From the NCBI GenBank assembly GCA_021805985.1, contig JAJZDN010000049.1, positions 1 through 32,608 on the forward strand: DNA of 32,608 nt. The letters are read 5' to 3'. The notes under the pieces were generated by a model. It was not told where the DNA came from, made no database searches, and saw nothing but the letters and a program-made list of their open reading frames with translations. The DNA comes from Planctomycetota bacterium. GTDB lineage: Bacteria > Planctomycetota > Phycisphaerae > WQYP01. A program made the position numbers and the translations under genes. Positions within the stretch are counted from its first letter, which is position 1, and every line of letters starts with the position of its first letter. This document shows positions 1-8,572 of this stretch, in pieces.

Positions 1-2
1 CT

Positions 3-1355
3 ATGGCGATGGCGGGGCGAAGCGCCATTGGTGTAGCGGCGGATGGCGCCGTGCCCGCCGTCCCACAGCGCGGTAATGAATTGCCTGTGTCGCCGTTTGC
101 CCGTAATGTGCTGGAGTTTGGCGCTCAGGGAAATGCCAAGGCTGATAACACGGCGGCTTTCCAAAAGGCCTTGGATGCCATGCACTCTGTCGGCGGGGGT
201 ACCGTGCATGTGCCGGCTGGAAAATACCTGTTTAAGGGGCATTTAACCATGCCCCCTAATACGGCCTTGGTGGGCGAGTTCGCGGGGCCGCCGGGTGGGT
301 TTTTTGGCAAGCTGGGGAAAGGCACGGTACTATTGCCGACGGAAGGCCGCGGCAAGCCCGACGGCTCGGCGTTTATCGGCGTGCGCGGCGTGAACTGCAC
401 AATTTGCGGCGTTGCTATCTATTATCCGGAACAGCACGGCGACGCTCCCGCGCCGACTCCGTATCCATGGACCATCCAGAATATAGGCCAACCGTCCGCA
501 GGGGACCAGCCCCAGGGCGGCGACGGCTCGGCGGGCCTGTCGGTCATGGATGTAAACATCAGTAATGCCTATCAGGGCATCGACCTGACACTTGCCCGGA
601 GGCATTATATCGCCCGCGTTTACGGACGGCCGATTCTCACCGGAGTTTACGTTGATCAGTGCTATGACGTCAGCCGCATTGAGAATGTTCATTTCGTCTG
701 GCCGTTCTGGCCGTGCGGCAACCCTATTGCCGAATGGATACAAAATCACGGCACCGCTTTCCGCTTCGGTCGTACCGATTGGCAATGTGTTCTTAACACC
801 TTTTCCTTCCAATATCATATTGGGTATCATTTTGTCGAAACACCCAGTGGCACATGCTACGGTACTTTTTCGGGTATTTCAGCGGATTCGGCGCAGCGCG
901 CGGTCGTGGTGGATGCCGCCGAAGCCTTTAACGGCGGCCTGCATATCACCGACGGCGGGTTTTCGGCATTCACGGGGCCGGATCCGCAGGGGTTCATTAT
1001 CAGTCCCAAAAACACAGCCCAGGTTTGCTTCACCAATTGCGGCTTCTGGGGTCCTTCGCCAAATCGCATCGGAACGGTACAAGGGACCGGGCCGGTAAGC
1101 CTCGTCGGATGCTGTTTCAACAACTGGAACGCCAAACGCGGCGAACCGGAAATCCTATGCGACGGAGGCTCGGTCACCGTCAACAGTTGCTTGTTTATGT
1201 GCGGTGGCAAGCGCAAAGTAATTGGCATTACAAAACGATGTCGGGGCGCGGTAATCACAAACAATACCTGCCAAGGTGACGCATTTGTTGTCGTCCAGCC
1301 AGGCGCGTTGCCACGCGCCAGGTTTCAAATTCATTCCAACATTGCCGTTGGATAG
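3..1355 (+). CDS. Pectate-lyase-like beta-helix protein, 5' partial
   Basis: Probably an exported right-handed parallel beta-helix protein of the Pectate_lyase_3 type. Near the N-terminus the sequence reads NVLEFGAQGNAKADNTAAF, then GGGTVHVPAGKY, which is the typical opening of this family (a G-A-x-G-x-x-x-D-N-T motif before the first helix turn). The remaining ~350 residues are rich in Gly, Asn and Cys with short beta-strand repeats (VSLVGCCFNN, VTVNSCLFMC, AVITNNTCQG), as expected for stacked coils. An ATG lies at the very edge, but the residues after it look like the end of a signal peptide without its hydrophobic core, so the true start is probably upstream of the window. It is the first of several glycan-active genes on the same strand. 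Substrate and catalytic residues cannot be assigned; beta-helix proteins include lyases, hydrolases and epimerases. Confidence 0.75.
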   Translation: MAMAGRSAIGVAADGAVPAVPQRGNELPVSPFARNVLEFGAQGNAKADNTAAFQKALDAMHSVGGGTVHVPAGKYLFKGHLTMPPNTALVGEFAGPPGGFFGKLGKGTVLLPTEGRGKPDGSAFIGVRGVNCTICGVAIYYPEQHGDAPAPTPYPWTIQNIGQPSAGDQPQGGDGSAGLSVMDVNISNAYQGIDLTLARRHYIARVYGRPILTGVYVDQCYDVSRIENVHFVWPFWPCGNPIAEWIQNHGTAFRFGRTDWQCVLNTFSFQYHIGYHFVETPSGTCYGTFSGISADSAQRAVVVDAAEAFNGGLHITDGGFSAFTGPDPQGFIISPKNTAQVCFTNCGFWGPSPNRIGTVQGTGPVSLVGCCFNNWNAKRGEPEILCDGGSVTVNSCLFMCGGKRKVIGITKRCRGAVITNNTCQGDAFVVVQPGALPRARFQIHSNIAVG

Positions 1356-1506
1356 CACATGCGTGACGGCGGAGTGTCTCTGTATCCGTATCGGTATTCT
1401 ACGGGTGATACGTTCCAGTTTGGGCCTTATTATGATGATGATTTTCTAATGTGGCTTGAAAAGTAGCGAGAAAGTGACCACTAAGCAAATTATGGAACGG
1501 GCAATT

Positions 1507-4098
1507 ATGAAACGTAATTTGAAGTTGCGACGATTTTTAAAGTGTCGGCTTGGCCGGCGGCTGGTTTGGGCTGCGACTTTATTGCCGTGCTTGATGTTGC
1601 TGGCGATAAGTTCGAACGCGATGGCTATAGGAGGAACGTCTTCCGCTCGTATCGGACCGTTTTATCCGGAGGCTCCGAACGGTATTGCCTTTATTGTGGA
1701 CCACAAGGCTGCGTTTCTTTTGCGTGTCGGCTGGATGCAACATGGGCATCTGGAGGATGGCTATCACGCTTTCGTGGCGGATATGAAAGGGTACGGTCCG
1801 TCCGCGGCCAGCGGCTGGTATAACCGTCTGGCCTGGTACGTGGGTAATACGCGGGTGGAACTTCGGTGGAGCCGGACGGGGCAATCCATTGTGGGCCAAC
1901 TAAAGTCCTCCAAGGCGATTCGAATCGCATTGGAAACCACGCCGTCGTGGCCAGAGTTTCCGGCTCGATATTCCATAACTCGCCAAGGCATCCAAGGCGC
2001 TGGAATGCGGGACAATAAAGTTGTCGCCCGGTGGCGAGTGATCACGGCATCAGCTCCGGCGAACGAGATTACCGCGTCCAGTCATGCCGCATTGGCGAAA
2101 TATATACAGAGTGGTACATCCAACGCCGTCCGCACAGGAACGTATGGCGCGTTGGTATTTAATCTCAAGCCCGGTGCAAGCGTGTATTTTGCCGTCGGAA
2201 CGACGGGGTTGGGCAATCTGAAACATGCAGGCCAAATTCTTGCCCGCGCGCGCCGCCGGTATGACGCTTCGCGCGTTGCCGCCGACGGAACCTGGGGGAA
2301 TTTTCTCAAGCCGATCAACCGGGATTTGAGTTTCGCCCGCGTCTACGGCCCGGCCACCAACATCACCGGCTATCTGGCCATGCGAGGATGGAGTTTGCCG
2401 GCCCGTCAAAATGTGTTCGAATGGGACAGTTTTTTCGCGGCGCTGCAAGGCTCCCTCGCCCATCCGTATCGGAGTCGGCAAACCATTCACCTGGTATTCG
2501 CCGGTCAACGCCGGGACGGCATGCTGCAAAATTATTTGGGAACGCCGAATCGGGCTCAGCCTCCGATCGCGGCGCTGGGCGTGTGGAAACTTTATCAGCG
2601 CGATCCGGATATTGGTTTTCTGCGGCGGATTTACCCCCAGTTGGTAAAATGGCACAACTGGTGGTTTGCCACCAATCCGGCCACCGGACTGCCCTTTCGT
2701 GATGTCAATAAGGATGGCCTGCTGGAATACCGCAACGGGCCGGAAAGCGGCATGGACGACAGCCCGATGTACGACAACGTGCGCGTAGATTCCAAAACAC
2801 AAACCATGGAACTCGATGACGTCGGCCTCAATAGCTTGTGGGCCGCTGATGCCGGATATCTGGCACGCATCGCGCAGGTGATCGGAAAGCCCATGGCCGC
2901 AGCGCATTATTTACATCAGAAAGAAGTGATGGTCCGCCGCATCAACCGTTGGCTGTGGAATCCCAAAGCGGGCATGTACGAAAACCGCTTTTTCAAGCCG
3001 CAGGCGGCGGACCTTCCCATTCCCTGCCGGGCTTACAGTATGGCCGATGGAAAACCCGGTATTCAGGGTCGATACTATCGAGGAGCCGATTTCAATCACT
3101 TGGTATTGACGCGCGTGGATCAGGCGGTGGATTTCAGCTGGTTTTCGTTTCCCCCCGCGCCGGCGTTTGGGGGTCAAATGGCGCTGTCACCCATGAGCGT
3201 GCTCTGGCGGGGATTTCTTACACCGCACCAGAGCGGGGATTACCGATTGGTGCTTAATCTCACGTACCCCTTTGTTCCACACGATCCGCCAGGCTTTCTG
3301 CCTTCGGTCGCGGGTGCCAGATTGTCTGTGAATGGCAAACTGCTCATCAACCATTGGAAAGTTAAGCCGGTAACACGTTATATCAGCCCGGCCATCCATC
3401 TGGCGGCCGGCCATCGCTACGGCATTAAGCTGGAATACCGCCGGCAAAGCGGCGGGGCCATGGTGCAACTGCGCTGGCGGCGCGTCCGAGCGCCCAAACG
3501 CATTTTTTCCACGCAGATTTCGCCCACCAATTTCTACCCCATGATCATCGATGCGCCCACCAAAGTGATGGCGGCCAAGATGCTGGCGCTGCTGCAAAAC
3601 CGGCATACATTTTGGGGGCGTTACGTCATCCCCAGCATACCCCGTGACAACCCGACGTTTCAGCAGCAGGGTTACTGGCGCGGAAAAATATGGCCGGCTA
3701 CCAATTACCTCCTGTTCCAGGGGCTTAAGCGCTACGCCTCGGCCAGCCTTCTGAATCGTTTTGCCGCTAAAAGCGTCGCGCTTTTCATGCGTAACTGGCG
3801 TGCCTCCCATAGTTGGAATGAGAATTACTTTTTTACCGGCCAGGGTTCGGGCGTGCCACATACAACATGGGGGCCGCTGCTTTGCCTGATCGGCCTGGAG
3901 GATATTTGTGACATCCAGCCCGATGGAAAAATTGCCCTCAACGGAACGCTGCAATTTACAGAATGGATTCACCATATCCCCATTGCCGGCCATTTCTATG
4001 ACCTCCACGTCGCGCCGGGGTGTACGCTGCTGTTGCGGCACGGGAAAACCATTCTGGAGGCGAGAAACAAGGTGCTCGTGGGACGTTTCCCCATGTAA
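1507..4098 (+). CDS. GH63/MGH1-like glycoside hydrolase with inserted PA14-like domain
   Basis: Predicted exported (alpha/alpha)6-barrel hydrolase. The ATG at 1507 is chosen over an upstream TTG at 1456: it has GGAACGG 6 nt before it and starts a signal peptide of basic residues, a hydrophobic stretch (ATLLPCLMLLAIS) and an A-M-A cleavage region. An N-terminal beta-rich domain is followed from about residue 270 by a barrel with hallmarks of GH63 and trehalase-like enzymes: FEWDSFF near 303, ESGMDDSPMYDN near 415 (acid region), YWRGKIWPATNYL and WNENYF near 770 (base region). Between about residues 541 and 664 a block resembling PA14 (GFLTPHQSGDYRL, LSVNGKLLINHW, YGIKLEYRRQ) interrupts the barrel; PA14 domains usually bind carbohydrate. 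Substrate is unknown; relatives act on alpha-glucosides, glucosylglycerate or mannosylglycerate. The GH78 gene follows 71 bp downstream, suggesting co-transcription. Confidence 0.8.
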   Translation: MKRNLKLRRFLKCRLGRRLVWAATLLPCLMLLAISSNAMAIGGTSSARIGPFYPEAPNGIAFIVDHKAAFLLRVGWMQHGHLEDGYHAFVADMKGYGPSAASGWYNRLAWYVGNTRVELRWSRTGQSIVGQLKSSKAIRIALETTPSWPEFPARYSITRQGIQGAGMRDNKVVARWRVITASAPANEITASSHAALAKYIQSGTSNAVRTGTYGALVFNLKPGASVYFAVGTTGLGNLKHAGQILARARRRYDASRVAADGTWGNFLKPINRDLSFARVYGPATNITGYLAMRGWSLPARQNVFEWDSFFAALQGSLAHPYRSRQTIHLVFAGQRRDGMLQNYLGTPNRAQPPIAALGVWKLYQRDPDIGFLRRIYPQLVKWHNWWFATNPATGLPFRDVNKDGLLEYRNGPESGMDDSPMYDNVRVDSKTQTMELDDVGLNSLWAADAGYLARIAQVIGKPMAAAHYLHQKEVMVRRINRWLWNPKAGMYENRFFKPQAADLPIPCRAYSMADGKPGIQGRYYRGADFNHLVLTRVDQAVDFSWFSFPPAPAFGGQMALSPMSVLWRGFLTPHQSGDYRLVLNLTYPFVPHDPPGFLPSVAGARLSVNGKLLINHWKVKPVTRYISPAIHLAAGHRYGIKLEYRRQSGGAMVQLRWRRVRAPKRIFSTQISPTNFYPMIIDAPTKVMAAKMLALLQNRHTFWGRYVIPSIPRDNPTFQQQGYWRGKIWPATNYLLFQGLKRYASASLLNRFAAKSVALFMRNWRASHSWNENYFFTGQGSGVPHTTWGPLLCLIGLEDICDIQPDGKIALNGTLQFTEWIHHIPIAGHFYDLHVAPGCTLLLRHGKTILEARNKVLVGRFPM

Positions 4099-4169
4099 GG
4101 CTGGGCCTGTTTGCGGGCGAGCACTGCGGTTTGTATTCCGCTTGGCACATAGCTCAATGGAGTAATCAA

Positions 4170-7094
4170 ATGGGACCGACTCAAACTTATTATAAAAAAA
4201 GAACGTCGAAAACCTGTCTTGGGATGCTGGTTGGCGTGTTAATGTTTCACGATGGGGCCGCAACAGCTGTGGCACCGCAGTCTGCGTTCTTGGCCAGGAT
4301 TCCGCTGAGGGATCGCGTCAAGTCGGTGTCGCCGATCCATAAAGGGTTAATCAACGCCCCGAGCCAACTGCATTGCCAATGGCTGCGCGATCCGTTGGGC
4401 GTGCAGCAATCGCATCCGCGTTTGACGTGGATGCCGCCGCAACGGGATACATTGCGGCACGCAGCGGCCTATCAGATTCATGTGGCCAAATCGCCATCGG
4501 ACCTTGGCGGCGGGCATGATCTGATCTGGGATTCCGGCAAGGTTGCGGAGAATCCCGATTTTCTTCCGGAATATCAAGGTCCCGCCCTTCAGCCGTTCAC
4601 GCATTATTACTGGCGGGTGCGGGTATGGAGTCGTTCGGGTTGGCAATCACAATGGAGCCGTGTGGCTACTTGGATGACCGGACCGTTGAAGGTCGGCGAT
4701 TGGCGGGGAAGTTGGATCAGTTATCAGCATAAAATTAGCAATTCTTTCTACACCACGCCGCATAACGCCTATTACGGCTTGCCGTTGCCGAAGAAGATTT
4801 CCCGTAAAAGTTGGATTCAAAAGGAGCCGTGTCCGATTTTCCGCAAGGTGTTTCGCGCCCCCGCCCGTTTGCGGCATGCTTATATGTATATTGCCGGATT
4901 AGGTTATTGGAAGGTGCTGGTCAATGGCCATAAGGTGGGGCTGGGCGTGCTTTATTCCACGATGTACGATTATTCCAGGACGGTGCCGTATCAGAGCTTT
5001 GATATTACACCGCTGTTGCACAAAGGCCGCCGAAATGTCATTACAATTGCCTTGGGCAACGGCTGGTACAACATCATGGAACGCGATGTGTGGCAATGGC
5101 AAAAGGCCGCATGGCGGGCTTGGCCACGGGCGCGGATGAATTTGTTGCTGCAAACGCCCGGCGGAAAAACAAAGTGGATCGCCACCAACAGCACCTGGCA
5201 GGCTGCGGCCGGCCCACGTCTGGCCGATGGTGTATATAACGGTGAGGTTTATGATGCAGCATTGAAAATTCATGGTTGGAATAATCCGGATCGGGCAATG
5301 CCAACCCTCGCCCATGCCAAAATCGTGGCCGCTCCGACCGGCCGGCTTACATCGCAACTCATGCCGCCCTGTGAAGTGGCGGAACGCCTCGCCCCGGTGT
5401 CCGTCACCGAACCGGAACCGCATGTATTCGTGGTTAAATTTCCACAGAATATGTCGGGGTGGGTTACGCTTACGGCAAAAGGGAAAACAGGTGTTCCGGT
5501 GGTACTCAAGTATGGTGAACGCCTGTTTGCCAATGGCTTGGTCAACCGTAATTCAATATCGGGCTATACATATACCGGTTCATTCCAGGCGGACACCATT
5601 ATCCCGGCCGATGACAAGCCGTTCACCTATCATCCGAATTTTGCGTACAACGGTTTTCAGTATGTGCAGATTAATGGATTGGCGTCGCGCCACGATATTA
5701 TCAGCATTGAGGCGGAGTTTATACATACGGCTTTTCATCGGTCTGGAGCCTTCTGGTGCGGCAATGCGCTCCTGAATGCCATCGCGGACGCTACCAACCG
5801 CAGCTACTGTTCCAACTTCATGGGGTATCCTACGGATTGTCCCACGCGCGAGAAAAACGGTTGGACAGGTGATGCCTGGCTGGCATCCGCTCAGGGCATG
5901 ATGACCTACAACAATCAACTGGGCTATGCCAAGTGGCTCAATGATTTTAAGGACCAAGAGCAACCCGGCGGGCAGCTTTATGATATCATTCCATCGCCGG
6001 GCTGGGGTAATGTCAATATTCCGAACTGGGAGTGCGCTTATGAGTTTGTTACATGGAACCAATATCTGTATCAGGGTGACGGAGAAATTTTGCGTGAGCA
6101 TTATCCGGGCATAAAAAAATACTTCCTCTATACGCTGGCCATGTATAACACGCTGGCCATGTATAACCACTCCCAGGGGAATCGGTGGCTGCTGGGCGAC
6201 TGGGTCACCAGCAGCTGCAGGCCGTCCTCGGTTTTCTTTACTTCCTCCTGCACCCTGTACCATGAGGCGGTATTGTTGTCCCGCATGGCCGGCGTGCTGG
6301 GCCAAGCCGCTGATGCGCGTACCTTTTCCGCCGATGCCGCAGCCATTCGAAAGACTTTTAACGCCAGATACGATAAGGGAAACGGCCTCTACGGCAACGG
6401 CGGCCAAATCGCCCAAGCCATGCCGCTTTATTATGGTCTAGTGCCGGCCAGCCAGCAGGCTGCGGTGGTTCGCCGTCTGGTGGCGGACGTTCATGCCCAT
6501 CACAATCACCTGGACGTTGGCATACTGGGAGCCAAATGCCTGTTTCGCGTTTTAAGCACCTATGGGCATATCGCCTTGGCCTACCGCGTTGCCACGCAGA
6601 CAACCTATCCCAGTTATGGCCAATGGATACTGCATGGAGCGACCACATTGTGGGAAGCATGGGGTTTAGATCCGGAGTCCATGAATCACATTATGTTCGG
6701 TGACATTCTGGGTTGGATGTACAATGATCTGGTGGGGATTCGGCCTGATTGGCGGTCACCGGGTTTTCGCACCATTCTTATTAAGCCGCATCCAGTACGG
6801 GCATTGCCATGGGCTGGGGCCACATACAACAGCCGATTCGGTACCATCCAAAGCCAATGGCGCTGGCATGGCAAGCAACTGCATATCAACATCATAGTTC
6901 CAGCGGCCAGCTCGGCTGTCGTCACCTTACCGAGAGTTGGGGACGCAAAGGTCATCTGCAACGGCGATCCGTTGCACGCACCGCTTTCCAATGCCGTTGG
7001 CGTCAATGGTATGAAATGGCGTGATGGACAAGCCGTTGTAAGTGTTGGCCCGGGCCATTATCGCTTTATTTACACACCGCATAACCTGCGATAA
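4170..7094 (+). CDS. Alpha-L-rhamnosidase, GH78
   Basis: Inverting exo-hydrolase removing terminal alpha-L-rhamnose from glycans or glycosides, probably exported. The open frame extends upstream into the previous gene, but ATG 4170 has GGAG 7 nt before it and begins a signal peptide (LGMLVGVLMF), giving 974 aa. The N-terminus has the fibronectin-like opening of the family (LHCQWLRDPLGVQQSHPRLTW, AAYQIHVA, IWDSGKV, YYWRVRVWSRSG). The catalytic core has DCPTREKNGWTGDA, in which D, E and D fall at offsets 0, +5 and +12, as in characterised GH78 enzymes, and GATTLWEAW, which supplies the general-base Glu. A C-terminal beta-sandwich follows. A perfect 18-bp tandem duplication at 6132-6167 adds six residues. 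A strong hairpin overlaps the stop codon. Confidence 0.93.
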   Translation: MGPTQTYYKKRTSKTCLGMLVGVLMFHDGAATAVAPQSAFLARIPLRDRVKSVSPIHKGLINAPSQLHCQWLRDPLGVQQSHPRLTWMPPQRDTLRHAAAYQIHVAKSPSDLGGGHDLIWDSGKVAENPDFLPEYQGPALQPFTHYYWRVRVWSRSGWQSQWSRVATWMTGPLKVGDWRGSWISYQHKISNSFYTTPHNAYYGLPLPKKISRKSWIQKEPCPIFRKVFRAPARLRHAYMYIAGLGYWKVLVNGHKVGLGVLYSTMYDYSRTVPYQSFDITPLLHKGRRNVITIALGNGWYNIMERDVWQWQKAAWRAWPRARMNLLLQTPGGKTKWIATNSTWQAAAGPRLADGVYNGEVYDAALKIHGWNNPDRAMPTLAHAKIVAAPTGRLTSQLMPPCEVAERLAPVSVTEPEPHVFVVKFPQNMSGWVTLTAKGKTGVPVVLKYGERLFANGLVNRNSISGYTYTGSFQADTIIPADDKPFTYHPNFAYNGFQYVQINGLASRHDIISIEAEFIHTAFHRSGAFWCGNALLNAIADATNRSYCSNFMGYPTDCPTREKNGWTGDAWLASAQGMMTYNNQLGYAKWLNDFKDQEQPGGQLYDIIPSPGWGNVNIPNWECAYEFVTWNQYLYQGDGEILREHYPGIKKYFLYTLAMYNTLAMYNHSQGNRWLLGDWVTSSCRPSSVFFTSSCTLYHEAVLLSRMAGVLGQAADARTFSADAAAIRKTFNARYDKGNGLYGNGGQIAQAMPLYYGLVPASQQAAVVRRLVADVHAHHNHLDVGILGAKCLFRVLSTYGHIALAYRVATQTTYPSYGQWILHGATTLWEAWGLDPESMNHIMFGDILGWMYNDLVGIRPDWRSPGFRTILIKPHPVRALPWAGATYNSRFGTIQSQWRWHGKQLHINIIVPAASSAVVTLPRVGDAKVICNGDPLHAPLSNAVGVNGMKWRDGQAVVSVGPGHYRFIYTPHNLR
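6132..6167 (+). repeat. Perfect 18-bp tandem duplication inside the GH78 gene
   Basis: ACGCTGGCCATGTATAAC occurs twice with no spacer, in frame, giving TLAMYN-TLAMYN. The identity of both copies suggests recent slippage or an assembly artefact. It lies in the catalytic domain between the acid motif and the general-base motif, near the start of a predicted barrel helix. Confidence 0.95.
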
Positions 7095-7111
7095 AACCAA
7101 GGTTATGCGGT
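7076..7111 (+). terminator. 12-bp-stem hairpin at the end of the GH78 gene
   Basis: ACCGCATAACCT (7076-7087) and AGGTTATGCGGT (7100-7111) form a perfect 12-bp stem with a 12-nt loop containing the GH78 stop codon. The downstream tract (tgttaccat) is only weakly T-rich, so it may be an imperfect intrinsic terminator or a 3'-end stabilising or processing structure. The next 190 nt before the mutarotase gene contain no convincing gene. Confidence 0.6.
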
Positions 7112-7303
7112 TGTTACCATGATGGCTTACCGACGGGTTGGCGACAGCACCTCTTTTTCGTAAGGATAATATTAAATGAGATATTCAGTTGTCAAAAGCA
7201 TGATGTGTGTTGCGGCTCGCCGCGGAGTCATAACAAGGTTTATGGATTGAAATCGGCTGGTGTTGGATCTGGTGGAATCGGGATGAAATAAATGGAGCCA
7301 GTT

Positions 7304-8500
7304 ATGATCAAAACAAAATCATCGCTCGTGACCTGCTTGGGGCAGCCCTCATGGCGTATTTCTAACCGTAACGTTGAGGCCTATGTGACACAGTTCGGCG
7401 GCCATCTCGGCCCGGTCACTTTCCGGTTGGGTGAACGTGATATTAAGCCATTGTCAGTTGCCCCATGGACAACCGAACGTCACGCGCATGGCGTGCCGGT
7501 GGTATTGCGGGCATTACGGGGCGATTTTTTCTGCCTCCCCTTCGGAGGTAATCAAACGCCCTACCACGGAGAGCGCCATCCCGTCCATGGCGAAACCGCC
7601 AACGCCCGGTGGCAGTATGCCGGCATGACCGGTGACAACGGCCGACAGGCGCTTCACCTTCGCCTGTCCACCCGAATCCGTCCGGGACATCTGGACAAAC
7701 TTATCACGCTCATTGACGGGCAGACGGTGGTTTATCAGAAGCACATTATCAGCGGTATGCGTGGACGTATGAACTATGGCCATCACGCCATGCTCCGTTT
7801 CCCCGAACAGGAAGGAAGCGGCATCATTTCCACCAGTCGCTTCACGTATGGCCATGTCTTTACCGAACCGCTTGAGCGCCCGGAAAACCGGGGCTATTCG
7901 ATTCTTGACCCTGGGGCATGCTTTGATCGCCTTGACCGCGTCCCGATGACAACCGGACGGATGACGGACTTAAGCCGTTATCCGGCGCGCCGCGGTTATG
8001 AAGATCTGGTACTTCTGGCGGCGGATACCACACTGTCGCTGGCGTGGTCCGCGGTGACATTTCCGCGTCAGCGGTACGCATGGTTTGCGCTAAAAAATCC
8101 AAGGCAAGTGCCGCAAACGATACTATGGCTGTCCAATGGCGGACGGCATTATGCGCCGTGGAACGGCCGGCATGTCAATGTCCTGGGCCTTGAGGAGGTT
8201 TGCGGTTATTTTCATCTGGGTCTGGCGGAGTCGGCCCGCCGAAATCCACTTTCGTCGCGCGGGATAACCACGTCGCTCGAACTGCATCCGGATCGGCCTC
8301 ACAGTGTTCTCTACGCTTTTGGGGTAGCGCGAATTCCTGTGGGATTTGATCAGGTCACAGACATTGTCGCGGGCGCGGATCGCCATAGCGTGCTGCTGCG
8401 ATCAAAAAATGGGAAGTCCGTAAGCGTCGCCATGGATGGCGCGTTCCTACGGGAGATGATGTCCGGAGCGGCGGAGAGTCCCCCTGCTTCGTGCGGGTAG
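7304..8500 (+). CDS. Aldose-1-epimerase/mutarotase-like protein
   Basis: Beta-sandwich protein resembling galactose mutarotases and related sugar-binding families, 398 aa, with no signal peptide, so probably cytoplasmic. Visible hints are GDFFCLPFGGN near residue 73, HPVHGETAN near 92 (an HG motif of the kind carrying the first catalytic His in mutarotases), NYGHHAMLRFPE further on, and a C-terminal strand pattern. Two starts exist: ATG 7292 and ATG 7304. The second is preferred because GGAG lies exactly 6 nt before it. The likely role is interconversion of anomers of the sugar released by the neighbouring glycosidases, but catalysis is not proven and a purely structural or DUF4432-like role is possible. 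It sits between two glycosidase genes on the same strand. Confidence 0.65.
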   Translation: MIKTKSSLVTCLGQPSWRISNRNVEAYVTQFGGHLGPVTFRLGERDIKPLSVAPWTTERHAHGVPVVLRALRGDFFCLPFGGNQTPYHGERHPVHGETANARWQYAGMTGDNGRQALHLRLSTRIRPGHLDKLITLIDGQTVVYQKHIISGMRGRMNYGHHAMLRFPEQEGSGIISTSRFTYGHVFTEPLERPENRGYSILDPGACFDRLDRVPMTTGRMTDLSRYPARRGYEDLVLLAADTTLSLAWSAVTFPRQRYAWFALKNPRQVPQTILWLSNGGRHYAPWNGRHVNVLGLEEVCGYFHLGLAESARRNPLSSRGITTSLELHPDRPHSVLYAFGVARIPVGFDQVTDIVAGADRHSVLLRSKNGKSVSVAMDGAFLREMMSGAAESPPASCG

Positions 8501-8572
8501 GCCGGTTGCTCCAGACGGGACATATTGTTTTGGGATATGTATCGCGCACGATGAGCTATAACGAGGATTAAA

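Noticed and set aside
4020-4169. Upstream extension of the GH78 open frame into the preceding gene
   Set aside because: It overlaps the conserved end of the GH63-like gene in another frame, while ATG 4170 has a strong ribosome site and a signal peptide.
3187-4275. Long minus-strand open frame of 362 codons opposite the GH63-like gene
   Set aside because: It is antisense to conserved catalytic motifs, has no recognisable domain, and is typical of shadow frames in GC-rich genes.
5580-6416. Minus-strand open frame of 278 codons opposite the GH78 gene
   Set aside because: It lies antisense to the GH78 catalytic motifs and shows no family features.
7176-7250. A 24-codon open frame before the mutarotase gene with AGGA upstream, possibly a leader peptide
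   Set aside because: The spacing to AGGA is 9 nt, there is no regulatory codon run or attenuator hairpin after it, and such short frames arise by chance.
8520-8540. Small inverted repeat ACATAT/ATATGT before the GH92 gene
   Set aside because: The stem is six AT pairs with a 9-nt loop, too weak to call a terminator or operator without comparative support.
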